A stretch of 15,112 nucleotides of DNA, from the NCBI GenBank assembly GCA_030613915.1, contig JAUWKY010000008.1, positions 1 to 15,112 on the forward strand, written 5' to 3'. Below are positions 1-5,892 of this stretch, in pieces. Below the pieces are notes generated by a model that worked only from the letters and a program-made list of their open reading frames with translations, ran no database searches and was not told where the DNA came from. Position numbers and translations under genes: made by a program. Numbering within the stretch: the first letter of the stretch is position 1; each line of letters begins with the position of its first letter. Source of the DNA: Syntrophobacterales bacterium. GTDB lineage: Bacteria > Desulfobacterota > Syntrophobacteria > BM002.

Positions 1-521
1 AGACCCTGAACGGCAATACCTTGTACTGCACCGACAAGGGCCGTTGCAGCTGCGCGTGAGTCGCTAACCTTGGGATGATTTTCCAGAATACGGGAGAAAG
101 CTTCTACGAAATCATCGTACACCTCATTGAGTCGCTTCTCCATGTGATGGTTACTTCCTGCAAATTCAGTACCTAAAGCCGCCAGACAGATTGTGGCCTC
201 TGGTTGCCGCCGAAAATGCTCGCACATGATATCTACAACACCCTCAGCCACAGCCAGTGAGCCCTTTTCTGCCTGATTAAGGTGATCTGAATAGATTGTT
301 ATTCCTCGTGCCAACCAGTCCACCACTGCCTCGAGCAACGCTTCTTTGGATTGAAAGTGGTGAAAAACAGCACCTGAGGTCAGATTAACTGCCTGGGCTA
401 TGTCTGTAATTGTGGTCTTGTGGTAGCCCTGGCGAGCAAACAGCTCGGCAGCGGCCATGAGTATCTTCTTGTGTGTTGCCCGTGCTTGCGCTTCCTTTTT
501 GTTGTAACGTTTTCGACCCAT
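1..521 (-). CDS. TetR/AcrR-family transcriptional regulator (3' end outside window)
   Basis: This is a DNA-binding repressor, cut by the window edge; 173 codons are visible. Residues 16-60 form a typical TetR N-terminal domain: a helix with AAAELFARQGY, then the helix-turn-helix TTITDIAQAVNLTSGAVFHHF (split here as TTITDIAQAV and NLTSGAVFHHF, about residues 36-56), then SKEALLEAVV. The remaining visible part is a helical ligand-binding domain with no family-specific signature that I can name. The start is the ATG at 521-519; the upstream frame is closed by TGA five codons earlier, and no Shine-Dalgarno is present, so translation may be near-leaderless. A 25-bp palindrome at 529-553 overlaps the likely promoter, which suggests autoregulation. 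The regulated target is probably encoded to the left of the window. The ligand is unknown. Confidence 0.93.
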   Translation of the reverse strand, partial: MGRKRYNKKEAQARATHKKILMAAAELFARQGYHKTTITDIAQAVNLTSGAVFHHFQSKEALLEAVVDWLARGITIYSDHLNQAEKGSLAVAEGVVDIMCEHFRRQPEATICLAALGTEFAGSNHHMEKRLNEVYDDFVEAFSRILENHPKVSDSRAAATALVGAVQGIAVQG

Positions 522-528
522 ATTCGAT

Positions 529-553
529 ACATATCACATAGTATGTAATATGT
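529..553. promoter_or_regulatory. Probable TetR-type operator (25-bp palindrome)
   Basis: The 12-nt arms ACATATCACATA (529-540) and TATGTAATATGT (542-553) are reverse complements except at one position and flank a central G at 541. The size, AT-rich content and position 8 bp ahead of a TetR start codon fit an autoregulatory operator. It contains the proposed -10 box of the tetR-family gene. Confidence 0.72.
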
Positions 554-563
554 CTATTGTAAA
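535..563 (-). promoter_or_regulatory. Candidate sigma70 promoter of the TetR-family gene
   Basis: On the minus strand TTTACA (563-558) lies 17 nt from TATGTG (540-535). The -10 box and most of the spacer lie inside the palindrome, so a bound repressor would block RNA polymerase. The predicted start point is close to 528, leaving a leader of about 8 nt. Confidence 0.45.
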
Positions 564-590
564 AATTCAGGCGAGGATAACCCTCGCCTG
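561..590 (-). terminator. Intrinsic-terminator-like hairpin ahead of the TetR-family gene
   Basis: Nine-bp arms CAGGCGAGG (568-576) and CCTCGCCTG (582-590) enclose a 5-nt loop. Read on the minus strand the hairpin is followed by AATTTTT. It would stop minus-strand transcripts arriving from 600-1000 and insulate the repressor promoter, although no convincing gene is seen there. Confidence 0.45.
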
Positions 591-599
591 CAGTGAGCT

Positions 600-687
600 G
601 TCAGACGTCAGACATTTTGGATTGCGGATTTGAGGTTGGATATTGAGCATTGCTGAACGGTAATTTCGAATTTCGAAATTACACATT
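600..687. repeat. 7-nt-periodic intergenic repeat with embedded palindrome
   Basis: The dinucleotide TT recurs at 622, 629, 636, 643 and 650, and again in the same register at 664 and 671. The units are TTGGATT, GCGGATT, TGAGGTT, GGATATT, GAGCATT, and later AATTTCG twice (662, 669). A short stretch of TCAGACG/TCAGACA units (601, 608) precedes them. At 660-682 eleven-bp arms GTAATTTCGAA and TTCGAAATTAC form a perfect palindrome around a central T (671). Confidence 0.6.
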
Positions 688-1040
688 GCCCCCTGAATTC
701 TAACTCCTATCCTTGTAGTGATTCGTTCCTCGTGTGCGATACTGGGGGAACGGCTTTCTAGCCCCGACTAAAAGGGAAGCGAACGAATTGGAGGTCGTGG
801 CTGCAAAGACACTCCCACAATTTTGACATCTTGATTGTTTCACTATCTTCCGAGCGGAAAACCTTTGCACTTTAATGCACAATGATATAAACTGTTGGTA
901 GTTGACTTGGAAACGTTCACTTCCACCTTTAACTATTCTTATCGTGCATGATAGAGGGTCTCTCATTCGTATTTTCACAACTCGAGAGAAATGGTATCAG
1001 TGTTTTTCTAAACACTTGAAACGGCTACAGGAGGCTCCTT
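688..1040. other. Gene-poor region with inverted repeats upstream of the MBL-fold gene
   Basis: No convincing coding region is seen in these 350 bases. Structure is present: ATTCGTTC (721-728) is complementary to GAACGAAT (781-788), enclosing a smaller GGCT/AGCC hairpin near 753-764. AGTGTTT (999-1005) pairs with AAACACT (1010-1016) around TTCT. A plus-strand TTGACA at 823-828 with a TATCTT 15 nt downstream is a weak promoter candidate for the gene at 1041. A 92-codon minus-strand reading frame (978-700) contains one CxxC but has no usable ribosome binding site and no recognisable family. Confidence 0.4.
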
Positions 1041-1955
1041 ATGTCGCTGCCAGAAAAAGTTTGTGTCACCGCGGTTGTTGACAACTACCTCGACGTTTTC
1101 GAACCCTCCACTTCCCTGGTTGAGCGTGCCGTACCGGGAAAGCTGAAAGGCCATCTGTTGGCTGGTCACGGACTCGCATATTTGGTGGACATCAGTCAGG
1201 GAGAAAGCACGTTCTGTCTGCTCATGGATACCGGCAATGCCTTTGAAACTTTAAAACACAACATGGAAGTTATGGGCCGAACCCCCGCCGAGGTTGATGC
1301 CTTATTTCTAAGTCACGGACACCCTGACCACTATGGAGGGCTTCTCGGTTTCTTGGAGTGGCGGGGGACACCTCTGCCCATCTACTGCCACCCTGATGTC
1401 TTCTGGCCCAAGTACCTTATGACTCCCCGGGGCAAGGTTGGTCCATGGAAGCTGGAACGTGAGAAGATAGAGGATATCGGCGCTCAGTTAACGTGCGCCA
1501 CAGATGCTCAACAATTACGAGAAGGCGTTTTTCTTACCGGCGAAATTCCCCGCCGCACGGATTTTGAAGGCCCCATGCCCGGTGCCAAAATCATCAAAGA
1601 CGGTCAGGATATGGACGATCCCCTCGTTGATGAGCAGGCCCTGGTGGTGAACTTAGGAGAAAAGGGGTTGGTAATTATTTCGGGTTGTTCTCATCCGGGA
1701 ATCGTTAATACCATCCAATATGCCCAGGAAATTACTGGAAACTCTCGCATATATGCTGTGATTGGCGGTCTGCACCTGGCTCAAGTGGGCGAGGAGGTCC
1801 TCACCCAGACTATAAACGGCATCAAAGATTGCGGAGCCCAACTCGCACTCACCGGCCATTGCACCGGCTTTCGTCCCCACATCCGCATGAGTCAGGAACT
1901 GGGTAGCACTTTTGCGATCAGCTGTGTGGGCTCGACAGCTACCTTAGCGGCCTAA
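1041..1955 (+). CDS. MBL-fold metallohydrolase, COG1237 type (7,8-dihydropterin-6-methyl-4-(ribofuranosyl)aminobenzene phosphate synthase-like)
   Basis: A 304-residue soluble metallo-beta-lactamase-fold protein. The metal motif SHGHPDH lies at residues 91-97, followed by family-typical segments DTGNAFETLKHN (63-74), GCSHPGIVNT (215-224), IGGLHL (241-246) and TGHCTG (271-276). This order is that of COG1237, whose methanogen members are linked to methanopterin biosynthesis; bacterial members are mostly uncharacterised, so the substrate here is open. The start is well supported by AGGAGG at 1029-1034, six bases ahead of ATG. The Shine-Dalgarno is part of a small palindrome AGGAG-G-CTCCT. The stop codon sits inside a 13-bp-arm hairpin. 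The next gene runs in the same direction 136 bp downstream, but a repeat separates the two, so co-transcription is uncertain. Confidence 0.9.
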   Translation: MSLPEKVCVTAVVDNYLDVFEPSTSLVERAVPGKLKGHLLAGHGLAYLVDISQGESTFCLLMDTGNAFETLKHNMEVMGRTPAEVDALFLSHGHPDHYGGLLGFLEWRGTPLPIYCHPDVFWPKYLMTPRGKVGPWKLEREKIEDIGAQLTCATDAQQLREGVFLTGEIPRRTDFEGPMPGAKIIKDGQDMDDPLVDEQALVVNLGEKGLVIISGCSHPGIVNTIQYAQEITGNSRIYAVIGGLHLAQVGEEVLTQTINGIKDCGAQLALTGHCTGFRPHIRMSQELGSTFAISCVGSTATLAA

Positions 1956-1969
1956 GCCGCTAAGGTAGC
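1938..1969. repeat. Perfect 13-bp-arm hairpin over the stop codon
   Basis: GCTACCTTAGCGG (1938-1950) and CCGCTAAGGTAGC (1957-1969) are exact reverse complements around CCTAAG, which contains the TAA stop. No T-tract follows, so it is not a classical intrinsic terminator; it may protect the 3' end or act as a Rho-independent-like pause. Its right arm runs into the heptad repeat. Confidence 0.65.
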
Positions 1970-2053
1970 AGGCACAAGGTCCGAGGCGTAAGGCACAAGG
2001 CAAATCTCATTTTATATTGTCTCCTTGAGCCGTGTGCCTTGAGCCTTTCGCCG
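1959..2053. repeat. 7-nt-periodic repeat with inverted second arm
   Basis: The left arm carries AGG ending at 1965, 1972, 1979, 1986, 1993 and 2000, exactly every 7 nt (units GCTAAGG, TAGCAGG, CACAAGG, TCCGAGG, CGTAAGG, CACAAGG). After an AT-rich 22-nt spacer the right arm carries CCT or CCG at 2023, 2030, 2037, 2044 and 2051, again every 7 nt and complementary to the left arm. The element can form a long imperfect stem. Confidence 0.75.
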
Positions 2054-2091
2054 AACTGCACTCGCCCACCGCGTTCCATAGAGAATGATCT

Positions 2092-3201
2092 ATGACAATC
2101 TCTAACTTACCTACTTTAGATACTCCCGCTTTATTAATCGACCTCGATGTTGTCGCCCGCAACCTTGAACGGATGCAGGAAAAAGCCAACAATTACGGGG
2201 TTGCTCTCCGTCCCCACATTAAAACTCACAAGATACCTGAGCTGGCTCAGCTGCAAATGCGCTTAGGCGCACGCGGGATTACCGCCGCCAAGGTTTCAGA
2301 AGCAGAAGTCATGGCTGCGGCGGGAATTAAGAACATCTTTGTCGCCAACCAGATTGTGACCAAAGAAAAGCTGCATAGACTCGCAGCTCTCTCAAAAGAA
2401 ACAAGCATATCAATAGGCTTGGACAGCGTCGCAGCAGCGGCCAAACTCTCAGAGGTATTTGCTGCATCCGGACTCAGCATTGAATATCTCATAGAGATTA
2501 ACAGTGGTCTTAATCGATGTGGCGTCTTACCTGGGAAGGAAGCAGTGGAGCTCTTTCAGGCTGTGGATACTCTTCCCTCTCTCAGGTTCAAGGGAATCTT
2601 CACCCATGCCGGTCAGGTATATGGTGCAGATTCTCTCTCGGAAGTGAAGGAAATCAGCCGCCATGAAAGCATAATAATGGCCGAGACCGCGCAAGCATTT
2701 GCCGAGGTCGGAACTTCTCCTGATATTGTCTCCGTAGGATCCACTCCAACCATGAAGGTCTGGCAGGGGCATGAGGCTGTCAATGAGATCCGCCCGGGCA
2801 ACTACATTTTTCACGATGCCATACAGGTGTCTCTCGGCGCGGCGACTCTGGAGGAATGCGCTTTGTCCATCGTGGCCACCGTTATTAGCCGACCTGAGAA
2901 AGAGAGGGCGGTCCTAGATGGAGGGAGCAAGGCCTTCGGTTTGGATAGGGGCGCGCACGGCAAAGAAATGGTAACGGGCTTTGGTATAGTGTTGGCCAAG
3001 CAAGCAATATTGGCAAGGCTCTCAGAAGAACATGGAATCATGACCCTCGATCCCAAGGTCGACCTCGACATCGGCGACAAGGTGCAGATTATTCCTAATC
3101 ATGCCTGTGCTGTCGTGAATCTATTCGATCGGGCCTATGGCATCAGGAACGGTGAGGTGGTGGAGGAATTCAAGATCGCCGCCCGCGGCAAGAGTCAGTA
3201 G
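2092..3201 (+). CDS. DSD1/D-threonine aldolase-family PLP-dependent enzyme
   Basis: A 369-residue fold-type III PLP enzyme (alanine-racemase-like barrel plus C-terminal domain), cytoplasmic. It opens with LDTPALLIDLDVVARNLERM; RPHIKTHK at residues 40-47 supplies the PLP lysine, most likely K44. TSPDIVSVGSTPT (about 208-220) is the phosphate-binding region. PNHACAVVNL near the C-terminus gives H337 and C339, the pair that holds zinc in eukaryotic-type D-serine dehydratases. The family includes D-threonine aldolase, D-serine dehydratase and 3-hydroxyaspartate aldolases; the sequence alone does not decide among them. Only a weak GAGAAT precedes the ATG. The stop TAG is immediately followed by a heptad repeat. 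The gene converges with the lipoprotein operon. Confidence 0.9.
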   Translation: MTISNLPTLDTPALLIDLDVVARNLERMQEKANNYGVALRPHIKTHKIPELAQLQMRLGARGITAAKVSEAEVMAAAGIKNIFVANQIVTKEKLHRLAALSKETSISIGLDSVAAAAKLSEVFAASGLSIEYLIEINSGLNRCGVLPGKEAVELFQAVDTLPSLRFKGIFTHAGQVYGADSLSEVKEISRHESIIMAETAQAFAEVGTSPDIVSVGSTPTMKVWQGHEAVNEIRPGNYIFHDAIQVSLGAATLEECALSIVATVISRPEKERAVLDGGSKAFGLDRGAHGKEMVTGFGIVLAKQAILARLSEEHGIMTLDPKVDLDIGDKVQIIPNHACAVVNLFDRAYGIRNGEVVEEFKIAARGKSQ

Positions 3202-3275
3202 GTATAAGGCTCAGGGCACAAGGCGTAAGGCACAGGGCAATAGAAGACAAGATTTTTGCCTTGAGCCTTATACCT
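3196..3275. repeat. 7-nt-periodic inverted repeat between convergent genes
   Basis: AGG or GGG ends at 3202, 3209, 3216, 3223, 3230 and 3237 (exactly every 7 nt), starting at the stop codon of the upstream gene. The right arm has CCT at 3259, 3266 and 3273 and ends 6 bp before the stop of the opposing gene. The two arms are complementary (TAAGGCTCA with TGAGCCTTA). A TTTTT run (3253-3257) lies in the loop. It may serve as a bidirectional 3'-end structure. Confidence 0.75.
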
Positions 3276-3280
3276 TTCCT

Positions 3281-4675
3281 TTATTCCGTGGTGCGGAATT
3301 GCATCAAAATCTTATCGCCAGCCTTTAACTCTCGCCTACCAAGTTCAACTTTCTCGACGAACCTACCTGAAGCATCTAGGCACTCAGCCCAGAGTTGATA
3401 ACTGCCAGGCGGCAACGTAACTTTGCTAATCAAGATTTCCTCTGGCAAAGTCCTCCATGAGCGTAAGTCCGCCTGTTCACTCACAAAAATCAGTATATCC
3501 CCCGTGACCTTGGTAAGCAAACCGGCCCAGCCGCCAAATTGATCCGCAGCTTCCCGCTGTGCTTTTCTTACTGCCAGGTACTTGGCCGTGACCCGAGCCA
3601 GTGTCTTGGCGTAGATTCGCACACGCCGATTTTGCAAGTTCTCGATGGCAATACCACCGATGGGTTCTCCCACACTGAAATCGGCTACAAACTGCTGCTT
3701 GCCAAGCTCAGGCAGCGCGTGAAGACGTGCACCGGCAATCCGCCGGGGAATCTTTTCATAGCTGGGAAAAGCGACTTTGACCACCTGACCGTCAGGCGTT
3801 GGAACGACAATAATATTTTCCTGTTTGATCGGTGTTCTGCCGCTTAAGTGAAGAACATAGACTTCCGCCATCTCTTTCCTGTCTGCCCGTGAGGCAAAGC
3901 GGTAAGAAGGAAAGCGCTGCTGCACTGTGCGCAGTTCAGCTCGACCCATAAACGATGCCACAGAAAGAAAGTTTTCCACCAGTGGCTCGGGAAATGAAAC
4001 CCCGAATCGTTGGTATTCGGAGTCATATCCCTGCAGTGCCTTACTGTAGGAGATGTAGGCATCGTTTAGGTCGGTACTAGTCTGGCCCATTTCATAGAGA
4101 ATTCCCATGAGCAGTCGGACGAAAGGATCCTCCCGATAGGCATTTTCCTCGTTTTCAGCATATTGCAGGTTGATGGCCGTAAGTTTACTGTCAACTTTGC
4201 GAGCCTCCACCAGAGCTTCATCGATTTCAGACAGATTTGCATATGAGAGGGCAAGAAAGAGATTGACCATAACGGACTCAAAGTCCTCTCCCCGGTATGG
4301 CGCGGCGTTATCATTGACCACAAAGGTTGTGGCTTCCTGGCTGAGTGAGATAGTGTACAGCTCACTCATCAGCTCTTCCGCCTCGGTAAAGGAGGCAATT
4401 GCTTCCCTGAACTCTCCTGTTGAGAAGGCGAACATCCCCCGGTCCAGAAGGTAGAGCAACCGATTGCGCTTACCGTAATCTTTGGCGTGCTCTTCCACGT
4501 AGTTGCGGGCCAGGATAAACTCGCCTTGTGCGTTCAGCTCGTCAACAGTGCTATAAACCTTTCGCGGTCCCGCGCATCCTGATAGGCTCGTCAGTAGGAG
4601 TCCAGCCACGGCAAGCAATACTAGAAAAGCAAGCCTGCGGTTCAAGCACTGATAGGTCTTAATGGTAATCTTCAT
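3281..4675 (-). CDS. COG3014-type TPR-like lipoprotein
   Basis: A 464-residue secreted lipoprotein of unknown function. From the ATG at 4675 the protein has a basic N-terminus, a hydrophobic segment (FLVLLAVAGLLL) and the lipobox LSGC at residues 31-34, so the mature protein would begin at C34. The N-terminal half is helical and repeat-like (GEFILARNYVEE, GEFREAIASFTEAEELM, LSEIDEALVEARKVDSKL), resembling TPR hairpins; the C-terminal half looks beta-rich and ends LKAGDKILMQFRTTE. The layout matches the uncharacterised COG3014 family, often found beside LpoB-like genes. It follows that gene by 42 bp. An in-frame ATG at 4699 would add eight residues, but AGGG sits 6 bp before 4675, in the loop of a CAGGT/ACCTG hairpin (4676-4689). 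Confidence 0.87.
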   Translation of the reverse strand: MKITIKTYQCLNRRLAFLVLLAVAGLLLTSLSGCAGPRKVYSTVDELNAQGEFILARNYVEEHAKDYGKRNRLLYLLDRGMFAFSTGEFREAIASFTEAEELMSELYTISLSQEATTFVVNDNAAPYRGEDFESVMVNLFLALSYANLSEIDEALVEARKVDSKLTAINLQYAENEENAYREDPFVRLLMGILYEMGQTSTDLNDAYISYSKALQGYDSEYQRFGVSFPEPLVENFLSVASFMGRAELRTVQQRFPSYRFASRADRKEMAEVYVLHLSGRTPIKQENIIVVPTPDGQVVKVAFPSYEKIPRRIAGARLHALPELGKQQFVADFSVGEPIGGIAIENLQNRRVRIYAKTLARVTAKYLAVRKAQREAADQFGGWAGLLTKVTGDILIFVSEQADLRSWRTLPEEILISKVTLPPGSYQLWAECLDASGRFVEKVELGRRELKAGDKILMQFRTTE

Positions 4676-4689
4676 CAGGTCCCTACCTG
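4676..4689 (-). promoter_or_regulatory. Small hairpin presenting or masking the Shine-Dalgarno
   Basis: On the minus strand CAGGT (4689-4685) and ACCTG (4680-4676) pair around AGGG, the only Shine-Dalgarno-like bases ahead of the preferred ATG at 4675. Five base pairs with a four-base loop is weak; it may tune translation of the second gene of the operon or be chance. Confidence 0.3.
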
Positions 4690-4717
4690 ACATGTCCAAG
4701 GAGAGCGCTCCTACTCC

Positions 4718-5332
4718 CTAGAAGGTAAAGCGACTGCGTTTGACATATTTCTTGATTTCTTTCTGGCCGATCCACTTTTTCAGATGAGTTTCCAACTCAA
4801 TCAGTTCAAGATTCACCTGGTAGAGAATAACGTACTTGCCCTTGATTTCATCCTTGATCGTATTGATGGAGCCCTGGAGCATATAGTCCGCTCCCACCTC
4901 CCTACTTATGGATTTTTGAGTCTCCCGTGATGTGAACCCATATTGCTGATCGGCCTTTTCTTCCCTGAGTTCCACCCGTTCATCCTTGGAAGCCACGAAC
5001 TGTACCCGGCCTGAATTAATTAGGGCACGCTCCAGATTCTTGATGAAAACCTGGGTGTTGATGTGCTCGTGGCTCCGATTTTTTACTGTGGCCACAATAA
5101 CCGTTGGTGCTTTTCCAGGATGGCTTGTTTGGTATCTTTCCAGCCATGGCCGCTCCAGGCAGTCTAAAATCATCTCTTCGGCCACCAAACGGGAGTCAGT
5201 GTCGTTCCATTTACCGCTCAGATCGATGGTTTCATCAACTTCGGTTCGTTTCACACTGGGTCCGGCGCAGGCAGCCACCAAAAAAACAATTAACAAAGCA
5301 ACTAATTTCCTCTGGAGCCAAAAACCAGTCAT
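4718..5332 (-). CDS. lpoB: LpoB-like lipoprotein (penicillin-binding protein activator family)
   Basis: A 204-residue outer-membrane-type lipoprotein. The start at 5332 is fixed by GGAGGTGG (5344-5337) five bases upstream; an ATG at 5359 has no such signal. MTGFWLQRK plus a hydrophobic stretch leads to the lipobox LVAAC, with the lipidated cysteine at C22. The mature domain carries the family segments DLSGKWNDTDSRLVAEEM (37-54), RPWL (61-64), PTVIVATVKNRSHEHINT (76-93), FIKNLERALINSG (96-108), EVGADYMLQGSINTI (145-159) and YQVNLELIELET (171-182). In E. coli LpoB activates the peptidoglycan synthase PBP1B; distant members (COG3417) are less well tested, so the role here is inferred. It is the first gene of a two-gene minus-strand operon. 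Confidence 0.88.
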   Translation of the reverse strand: MTGFWLQRKLVALLIVFLVAACAGPSVKRTEVDETIDLSGKWNDTDSRLVAEEMILDCLERPWLERYQTSHPGKAPTVIVATVKNRSHEHINTQVFIKNLERALINSGRVQFVASKDERVELREEKADQQYGFTSRETQKSISREVGADYMLQGSINTIKDEIKGKYVILYQVNLELIELETHLKKWIGQKEIKKYVKRSRFTF

Positions 5333-5371
5333 GTTTCCACCTCCGTGATCATTGCACACAGTTTACACCTG

Positions 5372-5396
5372 GCCCGGATATTTCATGAATCCGGGC
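5372..5396. repeat. Palindromic intergenic element in the lpoB-like leader
   Basis: GCCCGGAT (5372-5379) and ATCCGGGC (5389-5396) pair around a 9-nt loop. It lies 40 bp ahead of the lpoB-like start, has no T-tract, and shares its stem GCCCGGA with the terminator at 5492-5523. Confidence 0.55.
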
Positions 5397-5420
5397 TACC
5401 AGCCAGCTTATATTGTTTTC

Positions 5421-5450
5421 TTCATAAATGCTAGAAGTGATTGTTAGCAA
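5421..5450 (-). promoter_or_regulatory. Candidate promoter of the lipoprotein operon
   Basis: On the minus strand TTGCTA (5450-5445) is separated by 18 nt from TATGAA (5426-5421). Both boxes match the sigma70 consensus at four of six positions. The leader would run about 80 nt and include the palindrome at 5372-5396. Confidence 0.35.
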
Positions 5451-5491
5451 GATCTTTGCCATTAAAATTCAGACTCCTGAGAATAATACAG

Positions 5492-5523
5492 AAAAAAAGC
5501 CCGGAACATGTCCGGGCTTTTTT
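5492..5523 (-). terminator. Strong, nearly symmetric intrinsic terminator
   Basis: GCCCGGA (5499-5505) and TCCGGGC (5511-5517) pair around ACATG, flanked by seven A on the left and six T on the right, so it can work in either direction. On the minus strand it ends the small Cys-rich gene, 47 bp after its stop. It also insulates the lipoprotein operon promoter. Confidence 0.85.
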
Positions 5524-5570
5524 GATTTTTCTGGATTACGATTTTTTCAAAGTTATAAGGTTATTTGGAG

Positions 5571-5747
5571 TTAGCCAATCATGCATTCCTGGGAGCGGTC
5601 GCCGCTCTCGCGACTCACCTCTTGCCTACAACGCTTATACTCTTCGAAACTGGTGGAACAATAGCCGCAGTTGCTCAGCTCCTTTACCAGTCTCCGCTTT
5701 TCACTGAAGCAACACGCTCCAGCGCTGCTGGATCTTGACTGTGCCAT
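5571..5747 (-). CDS. Small Cys-rich protein of unknown function (58 aa)
   Basis: A 58-codon gene on the minus strand that I do not recognise. The protein starts MAQSRSSSAGACCF and has six cysteines: a CC pair at 12-13, CGYC at 27-30, C40 and C55. Between them it is charged and probably helical (EKRRLVKEL, FEEYKRCRQEV), with no signal peptide or membrane segment. Support for a real gene is strong for its size: GGGGAGG (GGAGG at 5760-5756) lies 8 nt before the ATG, a promoter candidate lies upstream, and a strong terminator follows 47 bp after the stop. The CxxC plus two further cysteines could bind zinc or an iron-sulfur cluster or form disulfides; that is inference. It lies between the thioesterase and the lipoprotein operon, each with separate signals. 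Confidence 0.68.
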   Translation of the reverse strand: MAQSRSSSAGACCFSEKRRLVKELSNCGYCSTSFEEYKRCRQEVSRESGDRSQECMIG

Positions 5748-5787
5748 TTATATCGCCTCCCCTCTGCTTCCGCTGGGGTCTTGTTTC

Positions 5788-5830
5788 TTACCCTCTTACC
5801 GGAGAGTAACTCGCGAAATCTAAAAGTCAA
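5788..5830 (-). promoter_or_regulatory. Candidate promoter and overlapping inverted repeat for the small Cys-rich gene
   Basis: On the minus strand TTGACT (5830-5825) lies 16 nt from TACTCT (5808-5803). An inverted repeat TTACTCTC (5809-5802) with GAGGGTAA (5795-5788) overlaps the -10 box, with one G-T pair in eight. It could be an operator or, if transcribed, a leader hairpin. Confidence 0.38.
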
Positions 5831-5892
5831 GAGGCCTACCGATTCAGTAGGAAAAAATCACAGGCAGATTTAGGCAGGCTGGCCCTTCTACA

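Noticed and set aside
700..978. 92-codon minus-strand reading frame with a CQNCG motif
   Set aside because: It starts with GTG, has no Shine-Dalgarno, overlaps inverted repeats and matches no family I know. The facing terminator at 561-590 keeps a small possibility open, so it is described under the gene-poor region.
600..2053. CRISPR array
   Set aside because: The periodicity is 7 nt with degenerate units; there are no 23-40 nt repeats separated by unique spacers and no cas genes.
5441..5707. 88-codon plus-strand reading frame
   Set aside because: It runs through the terminator at 5492-5523 and lies opposite the small Cys-rich gene, which has far better start and end signals.
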